From contig JAJXZX010000007.1 of assembly GCA_021779835.1 (NCBI GenBank), forward strand, positions 1 through 64,000: a DNA stretch of 64,000 nt. Reading direction: 5' to 3'. This DNA is from Pseudomonadota bacterium (GTDB lineage Bacteria; Pseudomonadota; Alphaproteobacteria; Rhodobacterales; Rhodobacteraceae). The notes beneath the pieces were generated by a model that searched no databases, was not told where the DNA came from, and was given only the letters and a program-made list of their open reading frames with translations. The position numbers and the translations under genes were made by a program. Below, piece after piece: positions 27,561-35,062 of this stretch; within the stretch, counting starts at the first letter, position 1, and every line of letters starts with the position of its first letter.

Positions 27561-27586
27561 ACGGCGCGAGCCTTCGCCCGCGCCGT
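27561..27586 (-). terminator. Rho-independent terminator of the pyrimidine transport operon
   Basis: An 8-bp perfect stem ACGGCGCG (27561-27568) / CGCGCCGT (27579-27586) with a 10-nt loop. On the minus strand it begins about 20 nt after the substrate-binding protein stop and is followed by TTTGCTTTTGC. Confidence 0.7.
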
Positions 27587-27606
27587 CCAAAACCTCTGCC
27601 GCGCGC

Positions 27607-28611
27607 TTACTTCAGCGCAAGGTCGGTGATCTCATGCGTCCACGCGCCCGGCGCCGGTTCCTTGGTGATCGCCGGATTATCCTTGGAGACCGCTGACAAC
27701 AGCGTTGCCACCGTCTCTTTGTAATCCGCCGGGTCCAGTGCGCCGTTCGACCCTTCGGTCAGCTTCGCCACATTACGCATCATGAATTCCTGATGCGCCA
27801 GAGTCTGCGCGCCCGATGTATCGTTGTCGATCACGATCTGCGCCGCCTCATCCGGATGCGCCTCGGCGTACTTCCAACCCTGCATCGACGCCTTGACGAA
27901 CTTCACCATCTTCGCCTTGAACGCCGGATCGGCAAGGTTCTTGCCCGTGGTATATAGCCCGTCCTCCAGCATCCCCACGCCTTGCTGCAGGTAGTTGAAA
28001 GTCACCAACTGGTCCGGCTTGATCCCCGCATCGAGCACTTGCCCATATTCGTTATAGGTCATGACCGAGATGCAGTCGGCTTGCTTTTGCAGCAAAGGGT
28101 CGACGTTGAAACCCTGCTTGAGCACCTCAACCCCGTCCGCCTTGCCATCGGTCTTGATGCCCAGCTTCGCCATCCAGGCGTAGAACGGGTATTCGTTGCC
28201 ATAGAACCAAACGCCCAGCGTGTGGCCCTTGAAATCCGCAGGCGACGCGATCCCCGAGGATTTCAGACAGGTCAGCTCTAGCCCGCCATGCTTGAATGGC
28301 TGCGCGATATTGACAAGGTCGAGCCCCTTTTCCCGCGCCGCCAGCGCCGCCGCCATCCAGTCGACAATCACATCGGCGCCTCCGCCTGCGATCACCTGCT
28401 CTGGCGCGATATCCGGTCCGCCGGGTTTAATTGTCACGTCCAGCCCGGCGTCCTTATAAAACCCTTTCGCCGCAGCCACATAGTAACCGGCGAACTGCGC
28501 TTGCGTCACCCATTTAAGCTGGAGCGTCACCTTGTCGGCGGCCAGCGCGCCGCCCGCCATCAGCGCCGACGCCATCGCCGCGCCGACCGCTGCCGAAATC
28601 ACCTTTTTCAT
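27607..28611 (-). CDS. ABC transporter substrate-binding protein (NMT1/ThiY-like), probable pyrimidine uptake
   Basis: 334 residues from the ATG at 28611. Residues 1-24 are a signal peptide (MKKVISAAVGAAMASAL to ALAA). The mature part starts VTLQLKWVTQAQFAGYYVAA, typical of NMT1/ThiY-like periplasmic receptors for N-heterocyclic compounds, and continues with KGFYKDAGLDVTIKPGG and GVWFYGNEYPFYAWM. It is the last gene of the operon with two permeases, an ATPase and dihydropyrimidinase, so a pyrimidine or hydantoin-like ligand is inferred. Confidence 0.88.
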   Translation of the reverse strand: MKKVISAAVGAAMASALMAGGALAADKVTLQLKWVTQAQFAGYYVAAAKGFYKDAGLDVTIKPGGPDIAPEQVIAGGGADVIVDWMAAALAAREKGLDLVNIAQPFKHGGLELTCLKSSGIASPADFKGHTLGVWFYGNEYPFYAWMAKLGIKTDGKADGVEVLKQGFNVDPLLQKQADCISVMTYNEYGQVLDAGIKPDQLVTFNYLQQGVGMLEDGLYTTGKNLADPAFKAKMVKFVKASMQGWKYAEAHPDEAAQIVIDNDTSGAQTLAHQEFMMRNVAKLTEGSNGALDPADYKETVATLLSAVSKDNPAITKEPAPGAWTHEITDLALK

Positions 28612-28662
28612 CCGTCCAACCTCCGTGTTGCAGGCCGTTTCCCGACCTTGGTTAACTTGCAC

Positions 28663-29508
28663 TCACACCCGCTGCGAGGGATGCCAGAAGGTCACCGCCT
28701 TCTCGATCACCGCCACCACACCGTAAAACGCGCTTCCCGCCAGGGCCGCCACCGCGATCTCTGCCCAGACCATGTCCAGGTTCATCCGTCCCACCTCGGT
28801 CGAGATCCGGAACCCCATGCCACGGATCGGCGAGCCAAAGAATTCCGCCACGATGGCACCAATCAGGGCGAGCGTGGTTGCGATTTTCAGCCCATTGAAA
28901 ATAAAGGGCATTGCCGCAGGCAGGCGCAGCTTGAACAAGCTCTGCCAATAGCTTGCGCCCCAAGTCGCCATCAGGTCGCGCTGCATCGCCTCTGACGCGC
29001 GCAAGCCCTCGACCGTGTTCACCAGCACCGGGAAGTAGACCATCACGACCACCACCGCCGCCTTTGACTGCCAGTCGAAGCCGAACCACATCACGAAGAT
29101 CGGGGCTATTCCAACGATCGGCAGCGCGGCGACAAAGTTGCCAACCGGCAGCAACCCGCGCTGTAAAAACACGGATCGATCAATCGCCACCGCCGTCAGC
29201 ACCGCCGCGCCACAGCCCATCACATAGCCCGACAGTGCGCCCTTGACGAAGGTCTGCAGGAAATCCTCCCGCAAGATCGGCAGGCTTTCCGACATCTTCA
29301 CCGCGATATCGCTCGGCGCGGGCAGGATCACCTGCGGCACGTTCAGCCCCCGCACAAGTCCCTGCCAAATCACCAACAGCGACAGGCCAAAGATCGCCGG
29401 CACCAACAGCCGCACGCCACGCGTCCCGGCCCGCGCCGAATGCGACAGCCACACATTGGCCCACCAGCCGCCCAGCCATACCACCAACGCCAGGATCAGC
29501 CAGTTCAT
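28663..29508 (-). CDS. ABC transporter permease
   Basis: 281 residues from the ATG at 29508 (MNWLILALVVWLGGWWANVW). A hydrophobic protein with about six membrane segments and the EAA-type loop ALSGYVMGCGAAVLTAV / EAMQRDLMATWGASYWQSLFKLRLPAA. It is a BPD-type permease of the NitT/TauT/ThiX class. It partners the adjacent permease as the membrane heterodimer. Its start overlaps the upstream permease stop by 4 bp. Confidence 0.9.
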   Translation of the reverse strand: MNWLILALVVWLGGWWANVWLSHSARAGTRGVRLLVPAIFGLSLLVIWQGLVRGLNVPQVILPAPSDIAVKMSESLPILREDFLQTFVKGALSGYVMGCGAAVLTAVAIDRSVFLQRGLLPVGNFVAALPIVGIAPIFVMWFGFDWQSKAAVVVVMVYFPVLVNTVEGLRASEAMQRDLMATWGASYWQSLFKLRLPAAMPFIFNGLKIATTLALIGAIVAEFFGSPIRGMGFRISTEVGRMNLDMVWAEIAVAALAGSAFYGVVAVIEKAVTFWHPSQRV

Positions 29509-30368
29509 CGTGACATCCCCATCCGCTTCAGCGTCGCGCGCTGCACCACGCCGATGATGCCGACCAACGCCGCCGCCACCAGTGCCGCCATCACCAGCGC
29601 CGACCAGATCTGCACTGTCTGGCCATAATAGCTTCCCGCCAACAGACGCGCGCCAAGGCCCGCAACGGCCCCGGTCGGCAACTCGCCCACAATGGCCCCA
29701 ACCAGGGCCGCCGCCACCCCCACCTTCAGCGAGGTGAAGAAATACGGCATTGAGGCTGGCCAGCGTAGCCGCCACAACGTCTGCGTCGCGCTGGCATTAT
29801 AGGTACGCAACAGGTCGGTCTGCATGGCATCGGGGCTGCGAAGCCCCTTCACCATGCCCACCACCACCGGAAAGAAACTCAGGTAGGCCGAAATCATCGC
29901 CTTCGGCACGATCCCGGTGATACCAATCGCACTCATCACCACGATGACCATCGGCGCAATCGCCAATATCGGGATCGTCTGCGACGCAATCGCCCAAGGC
30001 ATCACGCTCATATCCATCGCCCGGTTATGAACGATCCCAACCGCAAGCAGCACCCCCGCAGTGGTCCCGATAGCAAAACCCAAAAGCGTCGCGCTCAGTG
30101 TCACCCACGCATGATAAACAAGGCTTCTTTTTGAGGTTATGGAGGTATCCACCACCGTCTTCCACAGCTCCATCACCACCTGATGCGGCGCAGGCAACAC
30201 AGGGCGGTCAAGGTTCATCGTGCCAATGAAAAGTTGCGAAACCGTTACGGTGGTTCCGGCCCGCGCCGCCTGATCGCGCACCCACTGCGCATTCATCCAA
30301 ACCGCACCCGCGTACCAAATAGCAAGCAGCGAGATCACCACCGTCAGGATCGGCCACGCGTTCTTCAT
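29505..30368 (-). CDS. ABC transporter permease
   Basis: 287 residues, several membrane segments, with the cytoplasmic coupling loop DAMQTDLLRTYNASATQTLWRLRWPASMP around residues 185-215. Paralogous to the downstream permease, with which it should form the channel of the pyrimidine-type importer. A 57-bp gap separates it from the ATPase gene upstream; both lie in the same leftward operon. Confidence 0.9.
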   Translation of the reverse strand: MKNAWPILTVVISLLAIWYAGAVWMNAQWVRDQAARAGTTVTVSQLFIGTMNLDRPVLPAPHQVVMELWKTVVDTSITSKRSLVYHAWVTLSATLLGFAIGTTAGVLLAVGIVHNRAMDMSVMPWAIASQTIPILAIAPMVIVVMSAIGITGIVPKAMISAYLSFFPVVVGMVKGLRSPDAMQTDLLRTYNASATQTLWRLRWPASMPYFFTSLKVGVAAALVGAIVGELPTGAVAGLGARLLAGSYYGQTVQIWSALVMAALVAAALVGIIGVVQRATLKRMGMSR

Positions 30369-30425
30369 TGCCCACCACCACCGATGACAAAAAACAACAC
30401 GAATTCCAATTTTTGCGAGACGACA

Positions 30426-31226
30426 TTAAACCTCATAGGAATGCCCTGCCCGCAGCCCTTCGCGCACCCGGTGCGCCACCGCGATAAACTCCGGCGTGTC
30501 GCGAATTTCCAGTGGCCTCTCTCGCGGCAAAGGGCTCTCAATCACATCTGTAATCCGCCCCGGACGCGGCGACATCACCACGATTCTAGTGCTTAGATAG
30601 ACCGCCTCCGGTATGGAATGTGTAACAAAACCAATGGTCTTCCCGGTACGCGCCCATAGCTTGAGCAGCTCTTCGTTCAGCCGGTCGCGCACTATCTCGT
30701 CCAGCGCGCCAAAGGGTTCGTCCATCAGCAGGATATCCGCATCAAACGCCAGCGCACGCGCGATGCTTGCGCGTTGCTGCATCCCCCCCGAAAGCTGCCA
30801 GGGAAACTTGCCGCCAAAGCCGGAAAGGTCAACCAGTTCTAGCACTTTTCGAACACGGACCTCCTGTTCGGTGTTCGAAAATCCCATAATTTCCAGAGGA
30901 AGTTTCACATTACCTGCAATTGTACGCCAAGGGTAAAGCCCCGCCGCCTGGAACACATAACCATACGCTCGCGCACGGCGCGCCTCATCCGCGCTCATTC
31001 CGTTAACGCGCAACTCCCCCTCGGTTGGCATCTCCAGCGCCGCGATTGCGCGCAGAAAGGTCGTCTTGCCGCAGCCCGAGGGACCGATGAAGCTGACAAA
31101 TTCTCCCTTTGAAATCGATAGGTTAACCCCGGTCAACGCCTGCACCGGGCCGTCGTTGGTCTGGAACGTCAGCCCCAATCCCTTCGCCTCGATCACGGGC
31201 TCCATCCCCTGCAATGTATCCTTCAT
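30426..31226 (-). CDS. ABC transporter ATP-binding protein
   Basis: 266 residues from the ATG at 31226. Walker A GPSGCGKTT, Q-loop in YVFQAAGLYPWRT, signature LSGGMQQRA, Walker B ILLMDEPFGALD and the H-loop FVTHSIPEAVYL are all present, so it should be an active import ATPase of the NitT/TauT class. The ATG shares a base with the dihydropyrimidinase stop (TGATG), which ties transport directly to catabolism of the same substrate. Confidence 0.93.
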   Translation of the reverse strand: MKDTLQGMEPVIEAKGLGLTFQTNDGPVQALTGVNLSISKGEFVSFIGPSGCGKTTFLRAIAALEMPTEGELRVNGMSADEARRARAYGYVFQAAGLYPWRTIAGNVKLPLEIMGFSNTEQEVRVRKVLELVDLSGFGGKFPWQLSGGMQQRASIARALAFDADILLMDEPFGALDEIVRDRLNEELLKLWARTGKTIGFVTHSIPEAVYLSTRIVVMSPRPGRITDVIESPLPRERPLEIRDTPEFIAVAHRVREGLRAGHSYEV

Positions 31227-32677
31227 CAGACCCCGCTCGCCGGGATGCCCGACCGTTGCACAGGCCGCGGCGCGGTCAATTCTTTCCATGCTGACAATGC
31301 CTTATTTACCGATGCGTTCGGCGCGCGCGCAATGAATTCGCCATGCCCCTCGCGCATATTCAGCGTGCCATCGTTGATCGCCACATGCCCGCGCGACAGC
31401 GTATAGCGCGGCAGGCCCGTCACAACTTTGCCCTCGAACACATTGTAATCAATCGAAGATTGTTGCGACTCGGCAGTGATCGTCTTTGACTTCGCTGGGT
31501 CCCAGACAACCAGATCGGCATCGGCACCGACCAGAACCGCGCCTTTACGCGGATAACAGTTTAAAATTTTTGCGATATTGGTCGAGGTGACGGCGACAAA
31601 TTCATTCATCGTCAACCGTCCGGTGCTAACTCCATAAGTCCACAGCATTGGCATGCGGTCTTCCAGCCCGCCGGTGCCGTTGGGGATCTTGGTGAAATCG
31701 CCCACACCATACCGTTTCTGCGCCGTCGTGAATGCACAATGGTCCGTCGCCACCACCGAAAGCGACCCGGATTGGAGCCCGGCCCAAAGGCTATCCTGAT
31801 GCTGTTTCGATCGAAACGGGGGTGACATCACCCGCCGCGCCGCATGGTCCCAATCGGCATTGGCATACTCACTGTCGTCGAGCGTAAGGTGCTGGATCAA
31901 CGGCTCGCCCCAGACACGCTTGCCCGCCTGACGCGCACGCCTGATCGCCTCGTGGCTTTCCTCGCAAGAGGTATGCACGACATACAGCGGCACCCCCGCC
32001 ATGTCGGCGATCATGATAGCGCGATTGGTTGCCTCGCCCTCTACCTGCGGCGGGCGCGAATAGGCGTGCGCCTCGGGCCCGGTGTTGCCGTCGGCCAGCA
32101 GCCGGGCCGACAGTTCAGCCACAACGTCGCCGTTCTCGGCATGCACCAGCGGCAGCGCCCCCAACTCGGCGCAACGACGGAACGAAGCGAACATCTCGTC
32201 ATCGTTCACCATCAGGCTACCTTTATAGGCCATGAAGTGCTTGAATGTGTTAATTCCTTGATCCACAACGGTTTTCATTTCGTCAAAGACCTGCTGGCCC
32301 CACCAGGTAATCGCCATGTGGTAAGAATAATCGCAGTTCGCCCGCCCAGATTTGTTGTGCCACATCTGCAGCGCATCCAGCAGGCCCTGGCCCGGCGCCG
32401 GCAGGGCAAAGTCGACCACCATCGTCGTCCCCCCCGCCAAAGCCGCTCGCGTCCCGCTCTCGAAATCATCGCTGGAATAGGTGCCCATGAACGGCATCTC
32501 AAGGTGCGTATGCGGGTCGATCCCCCCCGGCATCACGTAGCAGCCGGTGGCGTCCAACACTGTATCGCCCACCAATCCCGCTCCGATCGCGGTGATCTTG
32601 CCGCCCTCGATCAGCACATCGGCCTTGTAGGTGAGGTCGGCGGTGACGATGGTTCCGTTCTTGATGATCGTGGTCAT
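31226..32677 (-). CDS. hydA: Dihydropyrimidinase
   Basis: 483 residues from the ATG at 32677. It hydrolyses dihydrouracil or dihydrothymine to N-carbamoyl-beta-amino acids (step two of reductive pyrimidine degradation). Zinc ligands HTHLEM, the carboxylated lysine region FKHFMAYKGSL, VVHTSCEESHEAIR and the catalytic-site VVATDHCAFTTAQK are conserved and the length is typical. Hydantoinase activity is also possible in this family, but PreAT and ureidopropionase nearby favour pyrimidines. It leads into the ABC genes. Confidence 0.93.
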   Translation of the reverse strand: MTTIIKNGTIVTADLTYKADVLIEGGKITAIGAGLVGDTVLDATGCYVMPGGIDPHTHLEMPFMGTYSSDDFESGTRAALAGGTTMVVDFALPAPGQGLLDALQMWHNKSGRANCDYSYHMAITWWGQQVFDEMKTVVDQGINTFKHFMAYKGSLMVNDDEMFASFRRCAELGALPLVHAENGDVVAELSARLLADGNTGPEAHAYSRPPQVEGEATNRAIMIADMAGVPLYVVHTSCEESHEAIRRARQAGKRVWGEPLIQHLTLDDSEYANADWDHAARRVMSPPFRSKQHQDSLWAGLQSGSLSVVATDHCAFTTAQKRYGVGDFTKIPNGTGGLEDRMPMLWTYGVSTGRLTMNEFVAVTSTNIAKILNCYPRKGAVLVGADADLVVWDPAKSKTITAESQQSSIDYNVFEGKVVTGLPRYTLSRGHVAINDGTLNMREGHGEFIARAPNASVNKALSAWKELTAPRPVQRSGIPASGV

Positions 32678-32716
32678 ATCGACCTCCCGCTCGAAATGGG
32701 CGCCCGGCCCTTTATT

Positions 32717-32758
32717 GTCTGTCCCCAAATATCCCAAGGGGACCGGGGGGCTACCCCC
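32717..32758 (-). repeat. GC hairpin plus GGATATTTG dispersed repeat copy
   Basis: Minus strand: a GC-rich inverted repeat (CCGGGGG around 32760-32754 against CCCCCCGG around 32751-32744) is followed by CCTTGGGATATTTGGGGAC. The second part resembles the dispersed GGATATTT motif at 27524 and 52774. It occupies the 94-bp gap between the ureidopropionase stop and dihydropyrimidinase start and may attenuate transcription. Confidence 0.4.
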
Positions 32759-32771
32759 GGCACCTCTCCCC

Positions 32772-34019
32772 TCAGACCACCCCCGCCGTCTCGACCACCG
32801 CGTGGAACAGCACATCTGTCCCCGCTTTGGCCCACTCCAGCGAGATATCCTCAGCCTCGTTGTGAGATAGCCCGTCCACGCAGGGGCACATGATCATCAC
32901 CGTCGGCGCGACGCGGTTGATCCAGCAGGCATCGTGGCCCGCGCCCGAGACGATATCCATGTGGGAATAACCCAGCCGTTCCGCCGCGCCGCGCACGACC
33001 TTGACCAGACCGGGGTCGAACGTCACCGGGTCGAAATGCCCAACCGGCTCGATCGCGCACCCCAGCCCCAGTTCCGCCGCCACCGCATGCGCCGCGCGTT
33101 CCACCTCGGCCCGCATCGCGTCCAGCTTGCCCTGCTCTGGCGAGCGGATATCCACCGTGAACATCGCCTTCCCCGGAATCACATTGCGCGAGTTGGGATA
33201 GACATTCGCCTGCCCCACCGCGCCCACTGCGTTCGGCTGATGGCTCATCGCGATCTGATGCACCCGCTCGATCACCCGCGCCATGCCGAGGCCCGCGTTG
33301 ACCCGCATCGACATCGGCGTCGATCCGGTATGCGCATCCTTGCCGGTCAGCGTGATCTGCAACCACCACAGCCCCTGCCCATGCGTCACCACGCCAATCT
33401 CGCGCCCCTCGGCTTCCAAAATCGGCCCTTGCTCGATATGCAACTCGAACATCGCCTTCATCTTGCGCGCGCCCACCACCTCGTCGCCGCGCCAGCCGAT
33501 CCGTGCAAGCTCATCGCCAAACGCCTTCCCCTCGGCATCCAACCGCGCATAGGCCCAGTCCTGCGTATGCATCCCGGCGAACACGCCCGAGGCCAGCATC
33601 GCCGGCGCAAACCGCGTGCCCTCCTCGTTGGTCCAGTTGGTCAAAACCACCGGATGCCGCGTCTTGATCCCCAGATCGTTCATCGAGCGGATCACCTCCA
33701 GCCCGCCCAAAACCCCCAGCACCCCGTCATATTTCCCGCCGGTCGGCTGCGTATCGAGGTGAGAGCCGATGTAGACCGGCAGCGCGTCCGGGTCCGTCCC
33801 CTCGCGTCGCGCAAACATGTTGCCCATCTGGTCAAGGCCCATCGAACAGCCCGCCGCCTCGCACCACGACTTGAACAGAGCTCGCCCGCGCGCGTCGTCA
33901 TCGGTCAGCGTCTGGCGGTTGTTGCCGCCCGCGACGCCCGGCCCGATCTGCGCCATCGCCATCAGGCTGTCCCACAGCCGCTCGCCATTGATCCGCAGGT
34001 TAGGGCCCAGCACCGTCAT
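32772..34019 (-). CDS. Zn-dependent M20 amidohydrolase, probable beta-ureidopropionase
   Basis: 415 residues in the M20/AmaB (hydantoinase/carbamoylase) family. Metal-ligand motifs GSHLDTQPTGGKYDGVLG (H and D), TNWTNEEGTRFAP (E-E) and the HIEQGPILE segment are present, with a lid domain around AHTGSTPMSMRVNAG. Here it would convert N-carbamoyl-beta-alanine to beta-alanine, CO2 and ammonia, the third pyrimidine step. L-carbamoylase activity cannot be excluded from sequence. It is the first gene of the leftward operon, controlled from the region with two RutR-type boxes. Confidence 0.88.
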   Translation of the reverse strand: MTVLGPNLRINGERLWDSLMAMAQIGPGVAGGNNRQTLTDDDARGRALFKSWCEAAGCSMGLDQMGNMFARREGTDPDALPVYIGSHLDTQPTGGKYDGVLGVLGGLEVIRSMNDLGIKTRHPVVLTNWTNEEGTRFAPAMLASGVFAGMHTQDWAYARLDAEGKAFGDELARIGWRGDEVVGARKMKAMFELHIEQGPILEAEGREIGVVTHGQGLWWLQITLTGKDAHTGSTPMSMRVNAGLGMARVIERVHQIAMSHQPNAVGAVGQANVYPNSRNVIPGKAMFTVDIRSPEQGKLDAMRAEVERAAHAVAAELGLGCAIEPVGHFDPVTFDPGLVKVVRGAAERLGYSHMDIVSGAGHDACWINRVAPTVMIMCPCVDGLSHNEAEDISLEWAKAGTDVLFHAVVETAGVV

Positions 34020-34084
34020 CGCAACACTCCCTGTCAGCGGGCTCTTCGGCCCTTGATCCCGGGCGCCTTGCCCGACTCAATTCC

Positions 34085-34098
34085 TGACCATATGGTCA
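34085..34098. promoter_or_regulatory. RutR-type operator, site 1
   Basis: TGACCATATGGTCA, a perfect 14-bp palindrome. It matches the E. coli RutR box core (TGACCAnnTGGTCA). It lies 65 bp upstream of the ureidopropionase ATG and 57 bp upstream of the TetR gene ATG, in their divergent promoter. Confidence 0.75.
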
Positions 34099-34118
34099 AG
34101 GCAAAGCGCACCACACCC

Positions 34119-34132
34119 TGACCAACCGGTCA
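34119..34132. promoter_or_regulatory. RutR-type operator, site 2
   Basis: TGACCAACCGGTCA, palindromic TGACC-N4-GGTCA. Its centre is 34 bp from site 1 and 23 bp upstream of the regulator ATG, so it may serve autoregulation. Confidence 0.65.
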
Positions 34133-34155
34133 ACAAAATTCGCGAAAGGCCGCCC

Positions 34156-34788
34156 ATGTCCGTCACCGCCCTCTCGCCCCGCCGCTCCAGCCAGCGCGCG
34201 CAGAAAGAACAGCACATTCTTTCAGCCGCCGAAAAAGTCTTTGCCGAGGCAGGCTTCGGCGGCGCTACCATGCAATTGATCGCTGACATGGCGGGCCTGC
34301 CAAAGGCCAACCTGCATTACTACTTTGCCACCAAAGAGGATCTTTATCGCCGCGTCGTGCGCGACATATTCGAAATTTGGCTGCACGCCGCCGACGTCTT
34401 TGACGCCGCCCCCGGCCCGGCAGAGGGCATCGGTGCCTATATTGACGCCAAAATGGAAATCTCGCGCCGCCACCCGCACGGCTCCAAAGTATGGGCCAGC
34501 GAGGTGATGCACGGCGCGCCGGTCATTCAGGATTATCTGGAAACCACGCTCAACGACTGGACCGACGGCCGCGTCGCCCTGATCCAGCGCTGGATAGACG
34601 AGGGTAAGATGGCCCCGGTCAACCCGCGCCACCTGCTCTACATGCTCTGGGCCACCACCCAGCACTACGCCGATTTCAACCACCAGATTGAGACGCTGAA
34701 CCACGGCAAACCGCTGTCAGAGCGTCAGTGGCGCGAGGCGAAAAACAGCGTCAAGGCGGTCATCCTGCGGGGGATTGGGGTTGCGTAA
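34156..34788 (+). CDS. TetR-family regulator, RutR-like paralog 1
   Basis: 210 residues. The N-terminal TetR helix-turn-helix spans about 15-65 (HILSAAEKVFAEAGFGGATM, LPKANLHYYFATKEDLY). The C-terminal domain ends HLLYMLWATTQHYADFNHQ, the RutR-type segment. E. coli RutR senses uracil and thymine. This copy is more diverged from it than the one at 36532. It is divergent from the ureidopropionase gene across two RutR-type palindromes, so control of the catabolic operon is likely. Confidence 0.88.
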   Translation: MSVTALSPRRSSQRAQKEQHILSAAEKVFAEAGFGGATMQLIADMAGLPKANLHYYFATKEDLYRRVVRDIFEIWLHAADVFDAAPGPAEGIGAYIDAKMEISRRHPHGSKVWASEVMHGAPVIQDYLETTLNDWTDGRVALIQRWIDEGKMAPVNPRHLLYMLWATTQHYADFNHQIETLNHGKPLSERQWREAKNSVKAVILRGIGVA

Positions 34789-34800
34789 GGGCGCCCGGAA

Positions 34801-34828
34801 CAGCAGCGAAGCTGCTCGGGCCGCGCCC
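34801..34828. repeat. Dispersed hairpin repeat, copy 1
   Basis: CAGCAGCGAAGCTGC followed by TCGGGCCGCGCCC, containing the stem AGCAGC/GCTGCT around GAA. It matches 52251-52278 with one mismatch in 28 bp. Just downstream lies another stem CCCTCCC/GGGAGGG (34830-34846). The gap 34789-35062 (274 bp) contains only such structures and no gene. Confidence 0.55.
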
Positions 34829-34930
34829 GCCCTCCCCCCGGGAGGGTGCAGCCCTCTGTTGCATGTCGAACCAGCCGTAGGGTTGCGCATTCATTGCGAA
34901 CCGCCCATCGAGACGGTCCTCGCAAACACA

Positions 34931-34953
34931 AAAGGGGGCCGTTTGCCCCCTTT
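34931..34953. terminator. Perfect GC hairpin, probable bidirectional terminator
   Basis: AAAGGGGGC (34931-34939) / GCCCCCTTT (34945-34953), a 9-bp perfect stem with loop CGTTT. It lies between the converging TetR gene and aminotransferase gene. A and T at the stem ends suit either direction, although no long U-tract follows. Confidence 0.55.
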
Positions 34954-35027
34954 CCCCCTCTAAAATCGAAGGGGTTAATATTTGATAAACAAAAACGCGA
35001 AACCATTACATATCAGCACGATAGACA

Positions 35028-35048
35028 AGTGTTGCACAGTGCAACACT
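35028..35048. repeat. 21-bp perfect palindrome
   Basis: AGTGTTGCAC (35028-35037) and GTGCAACACT (35039-35048) around a single A. It begins 15 bp beyond the aminotransferase stop on the minus strand. It could be a terminator stem or a protein-binding site. Confidence 0.55.
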
Positions 35049-35062
35049 CGCCCCTTCCCGCC

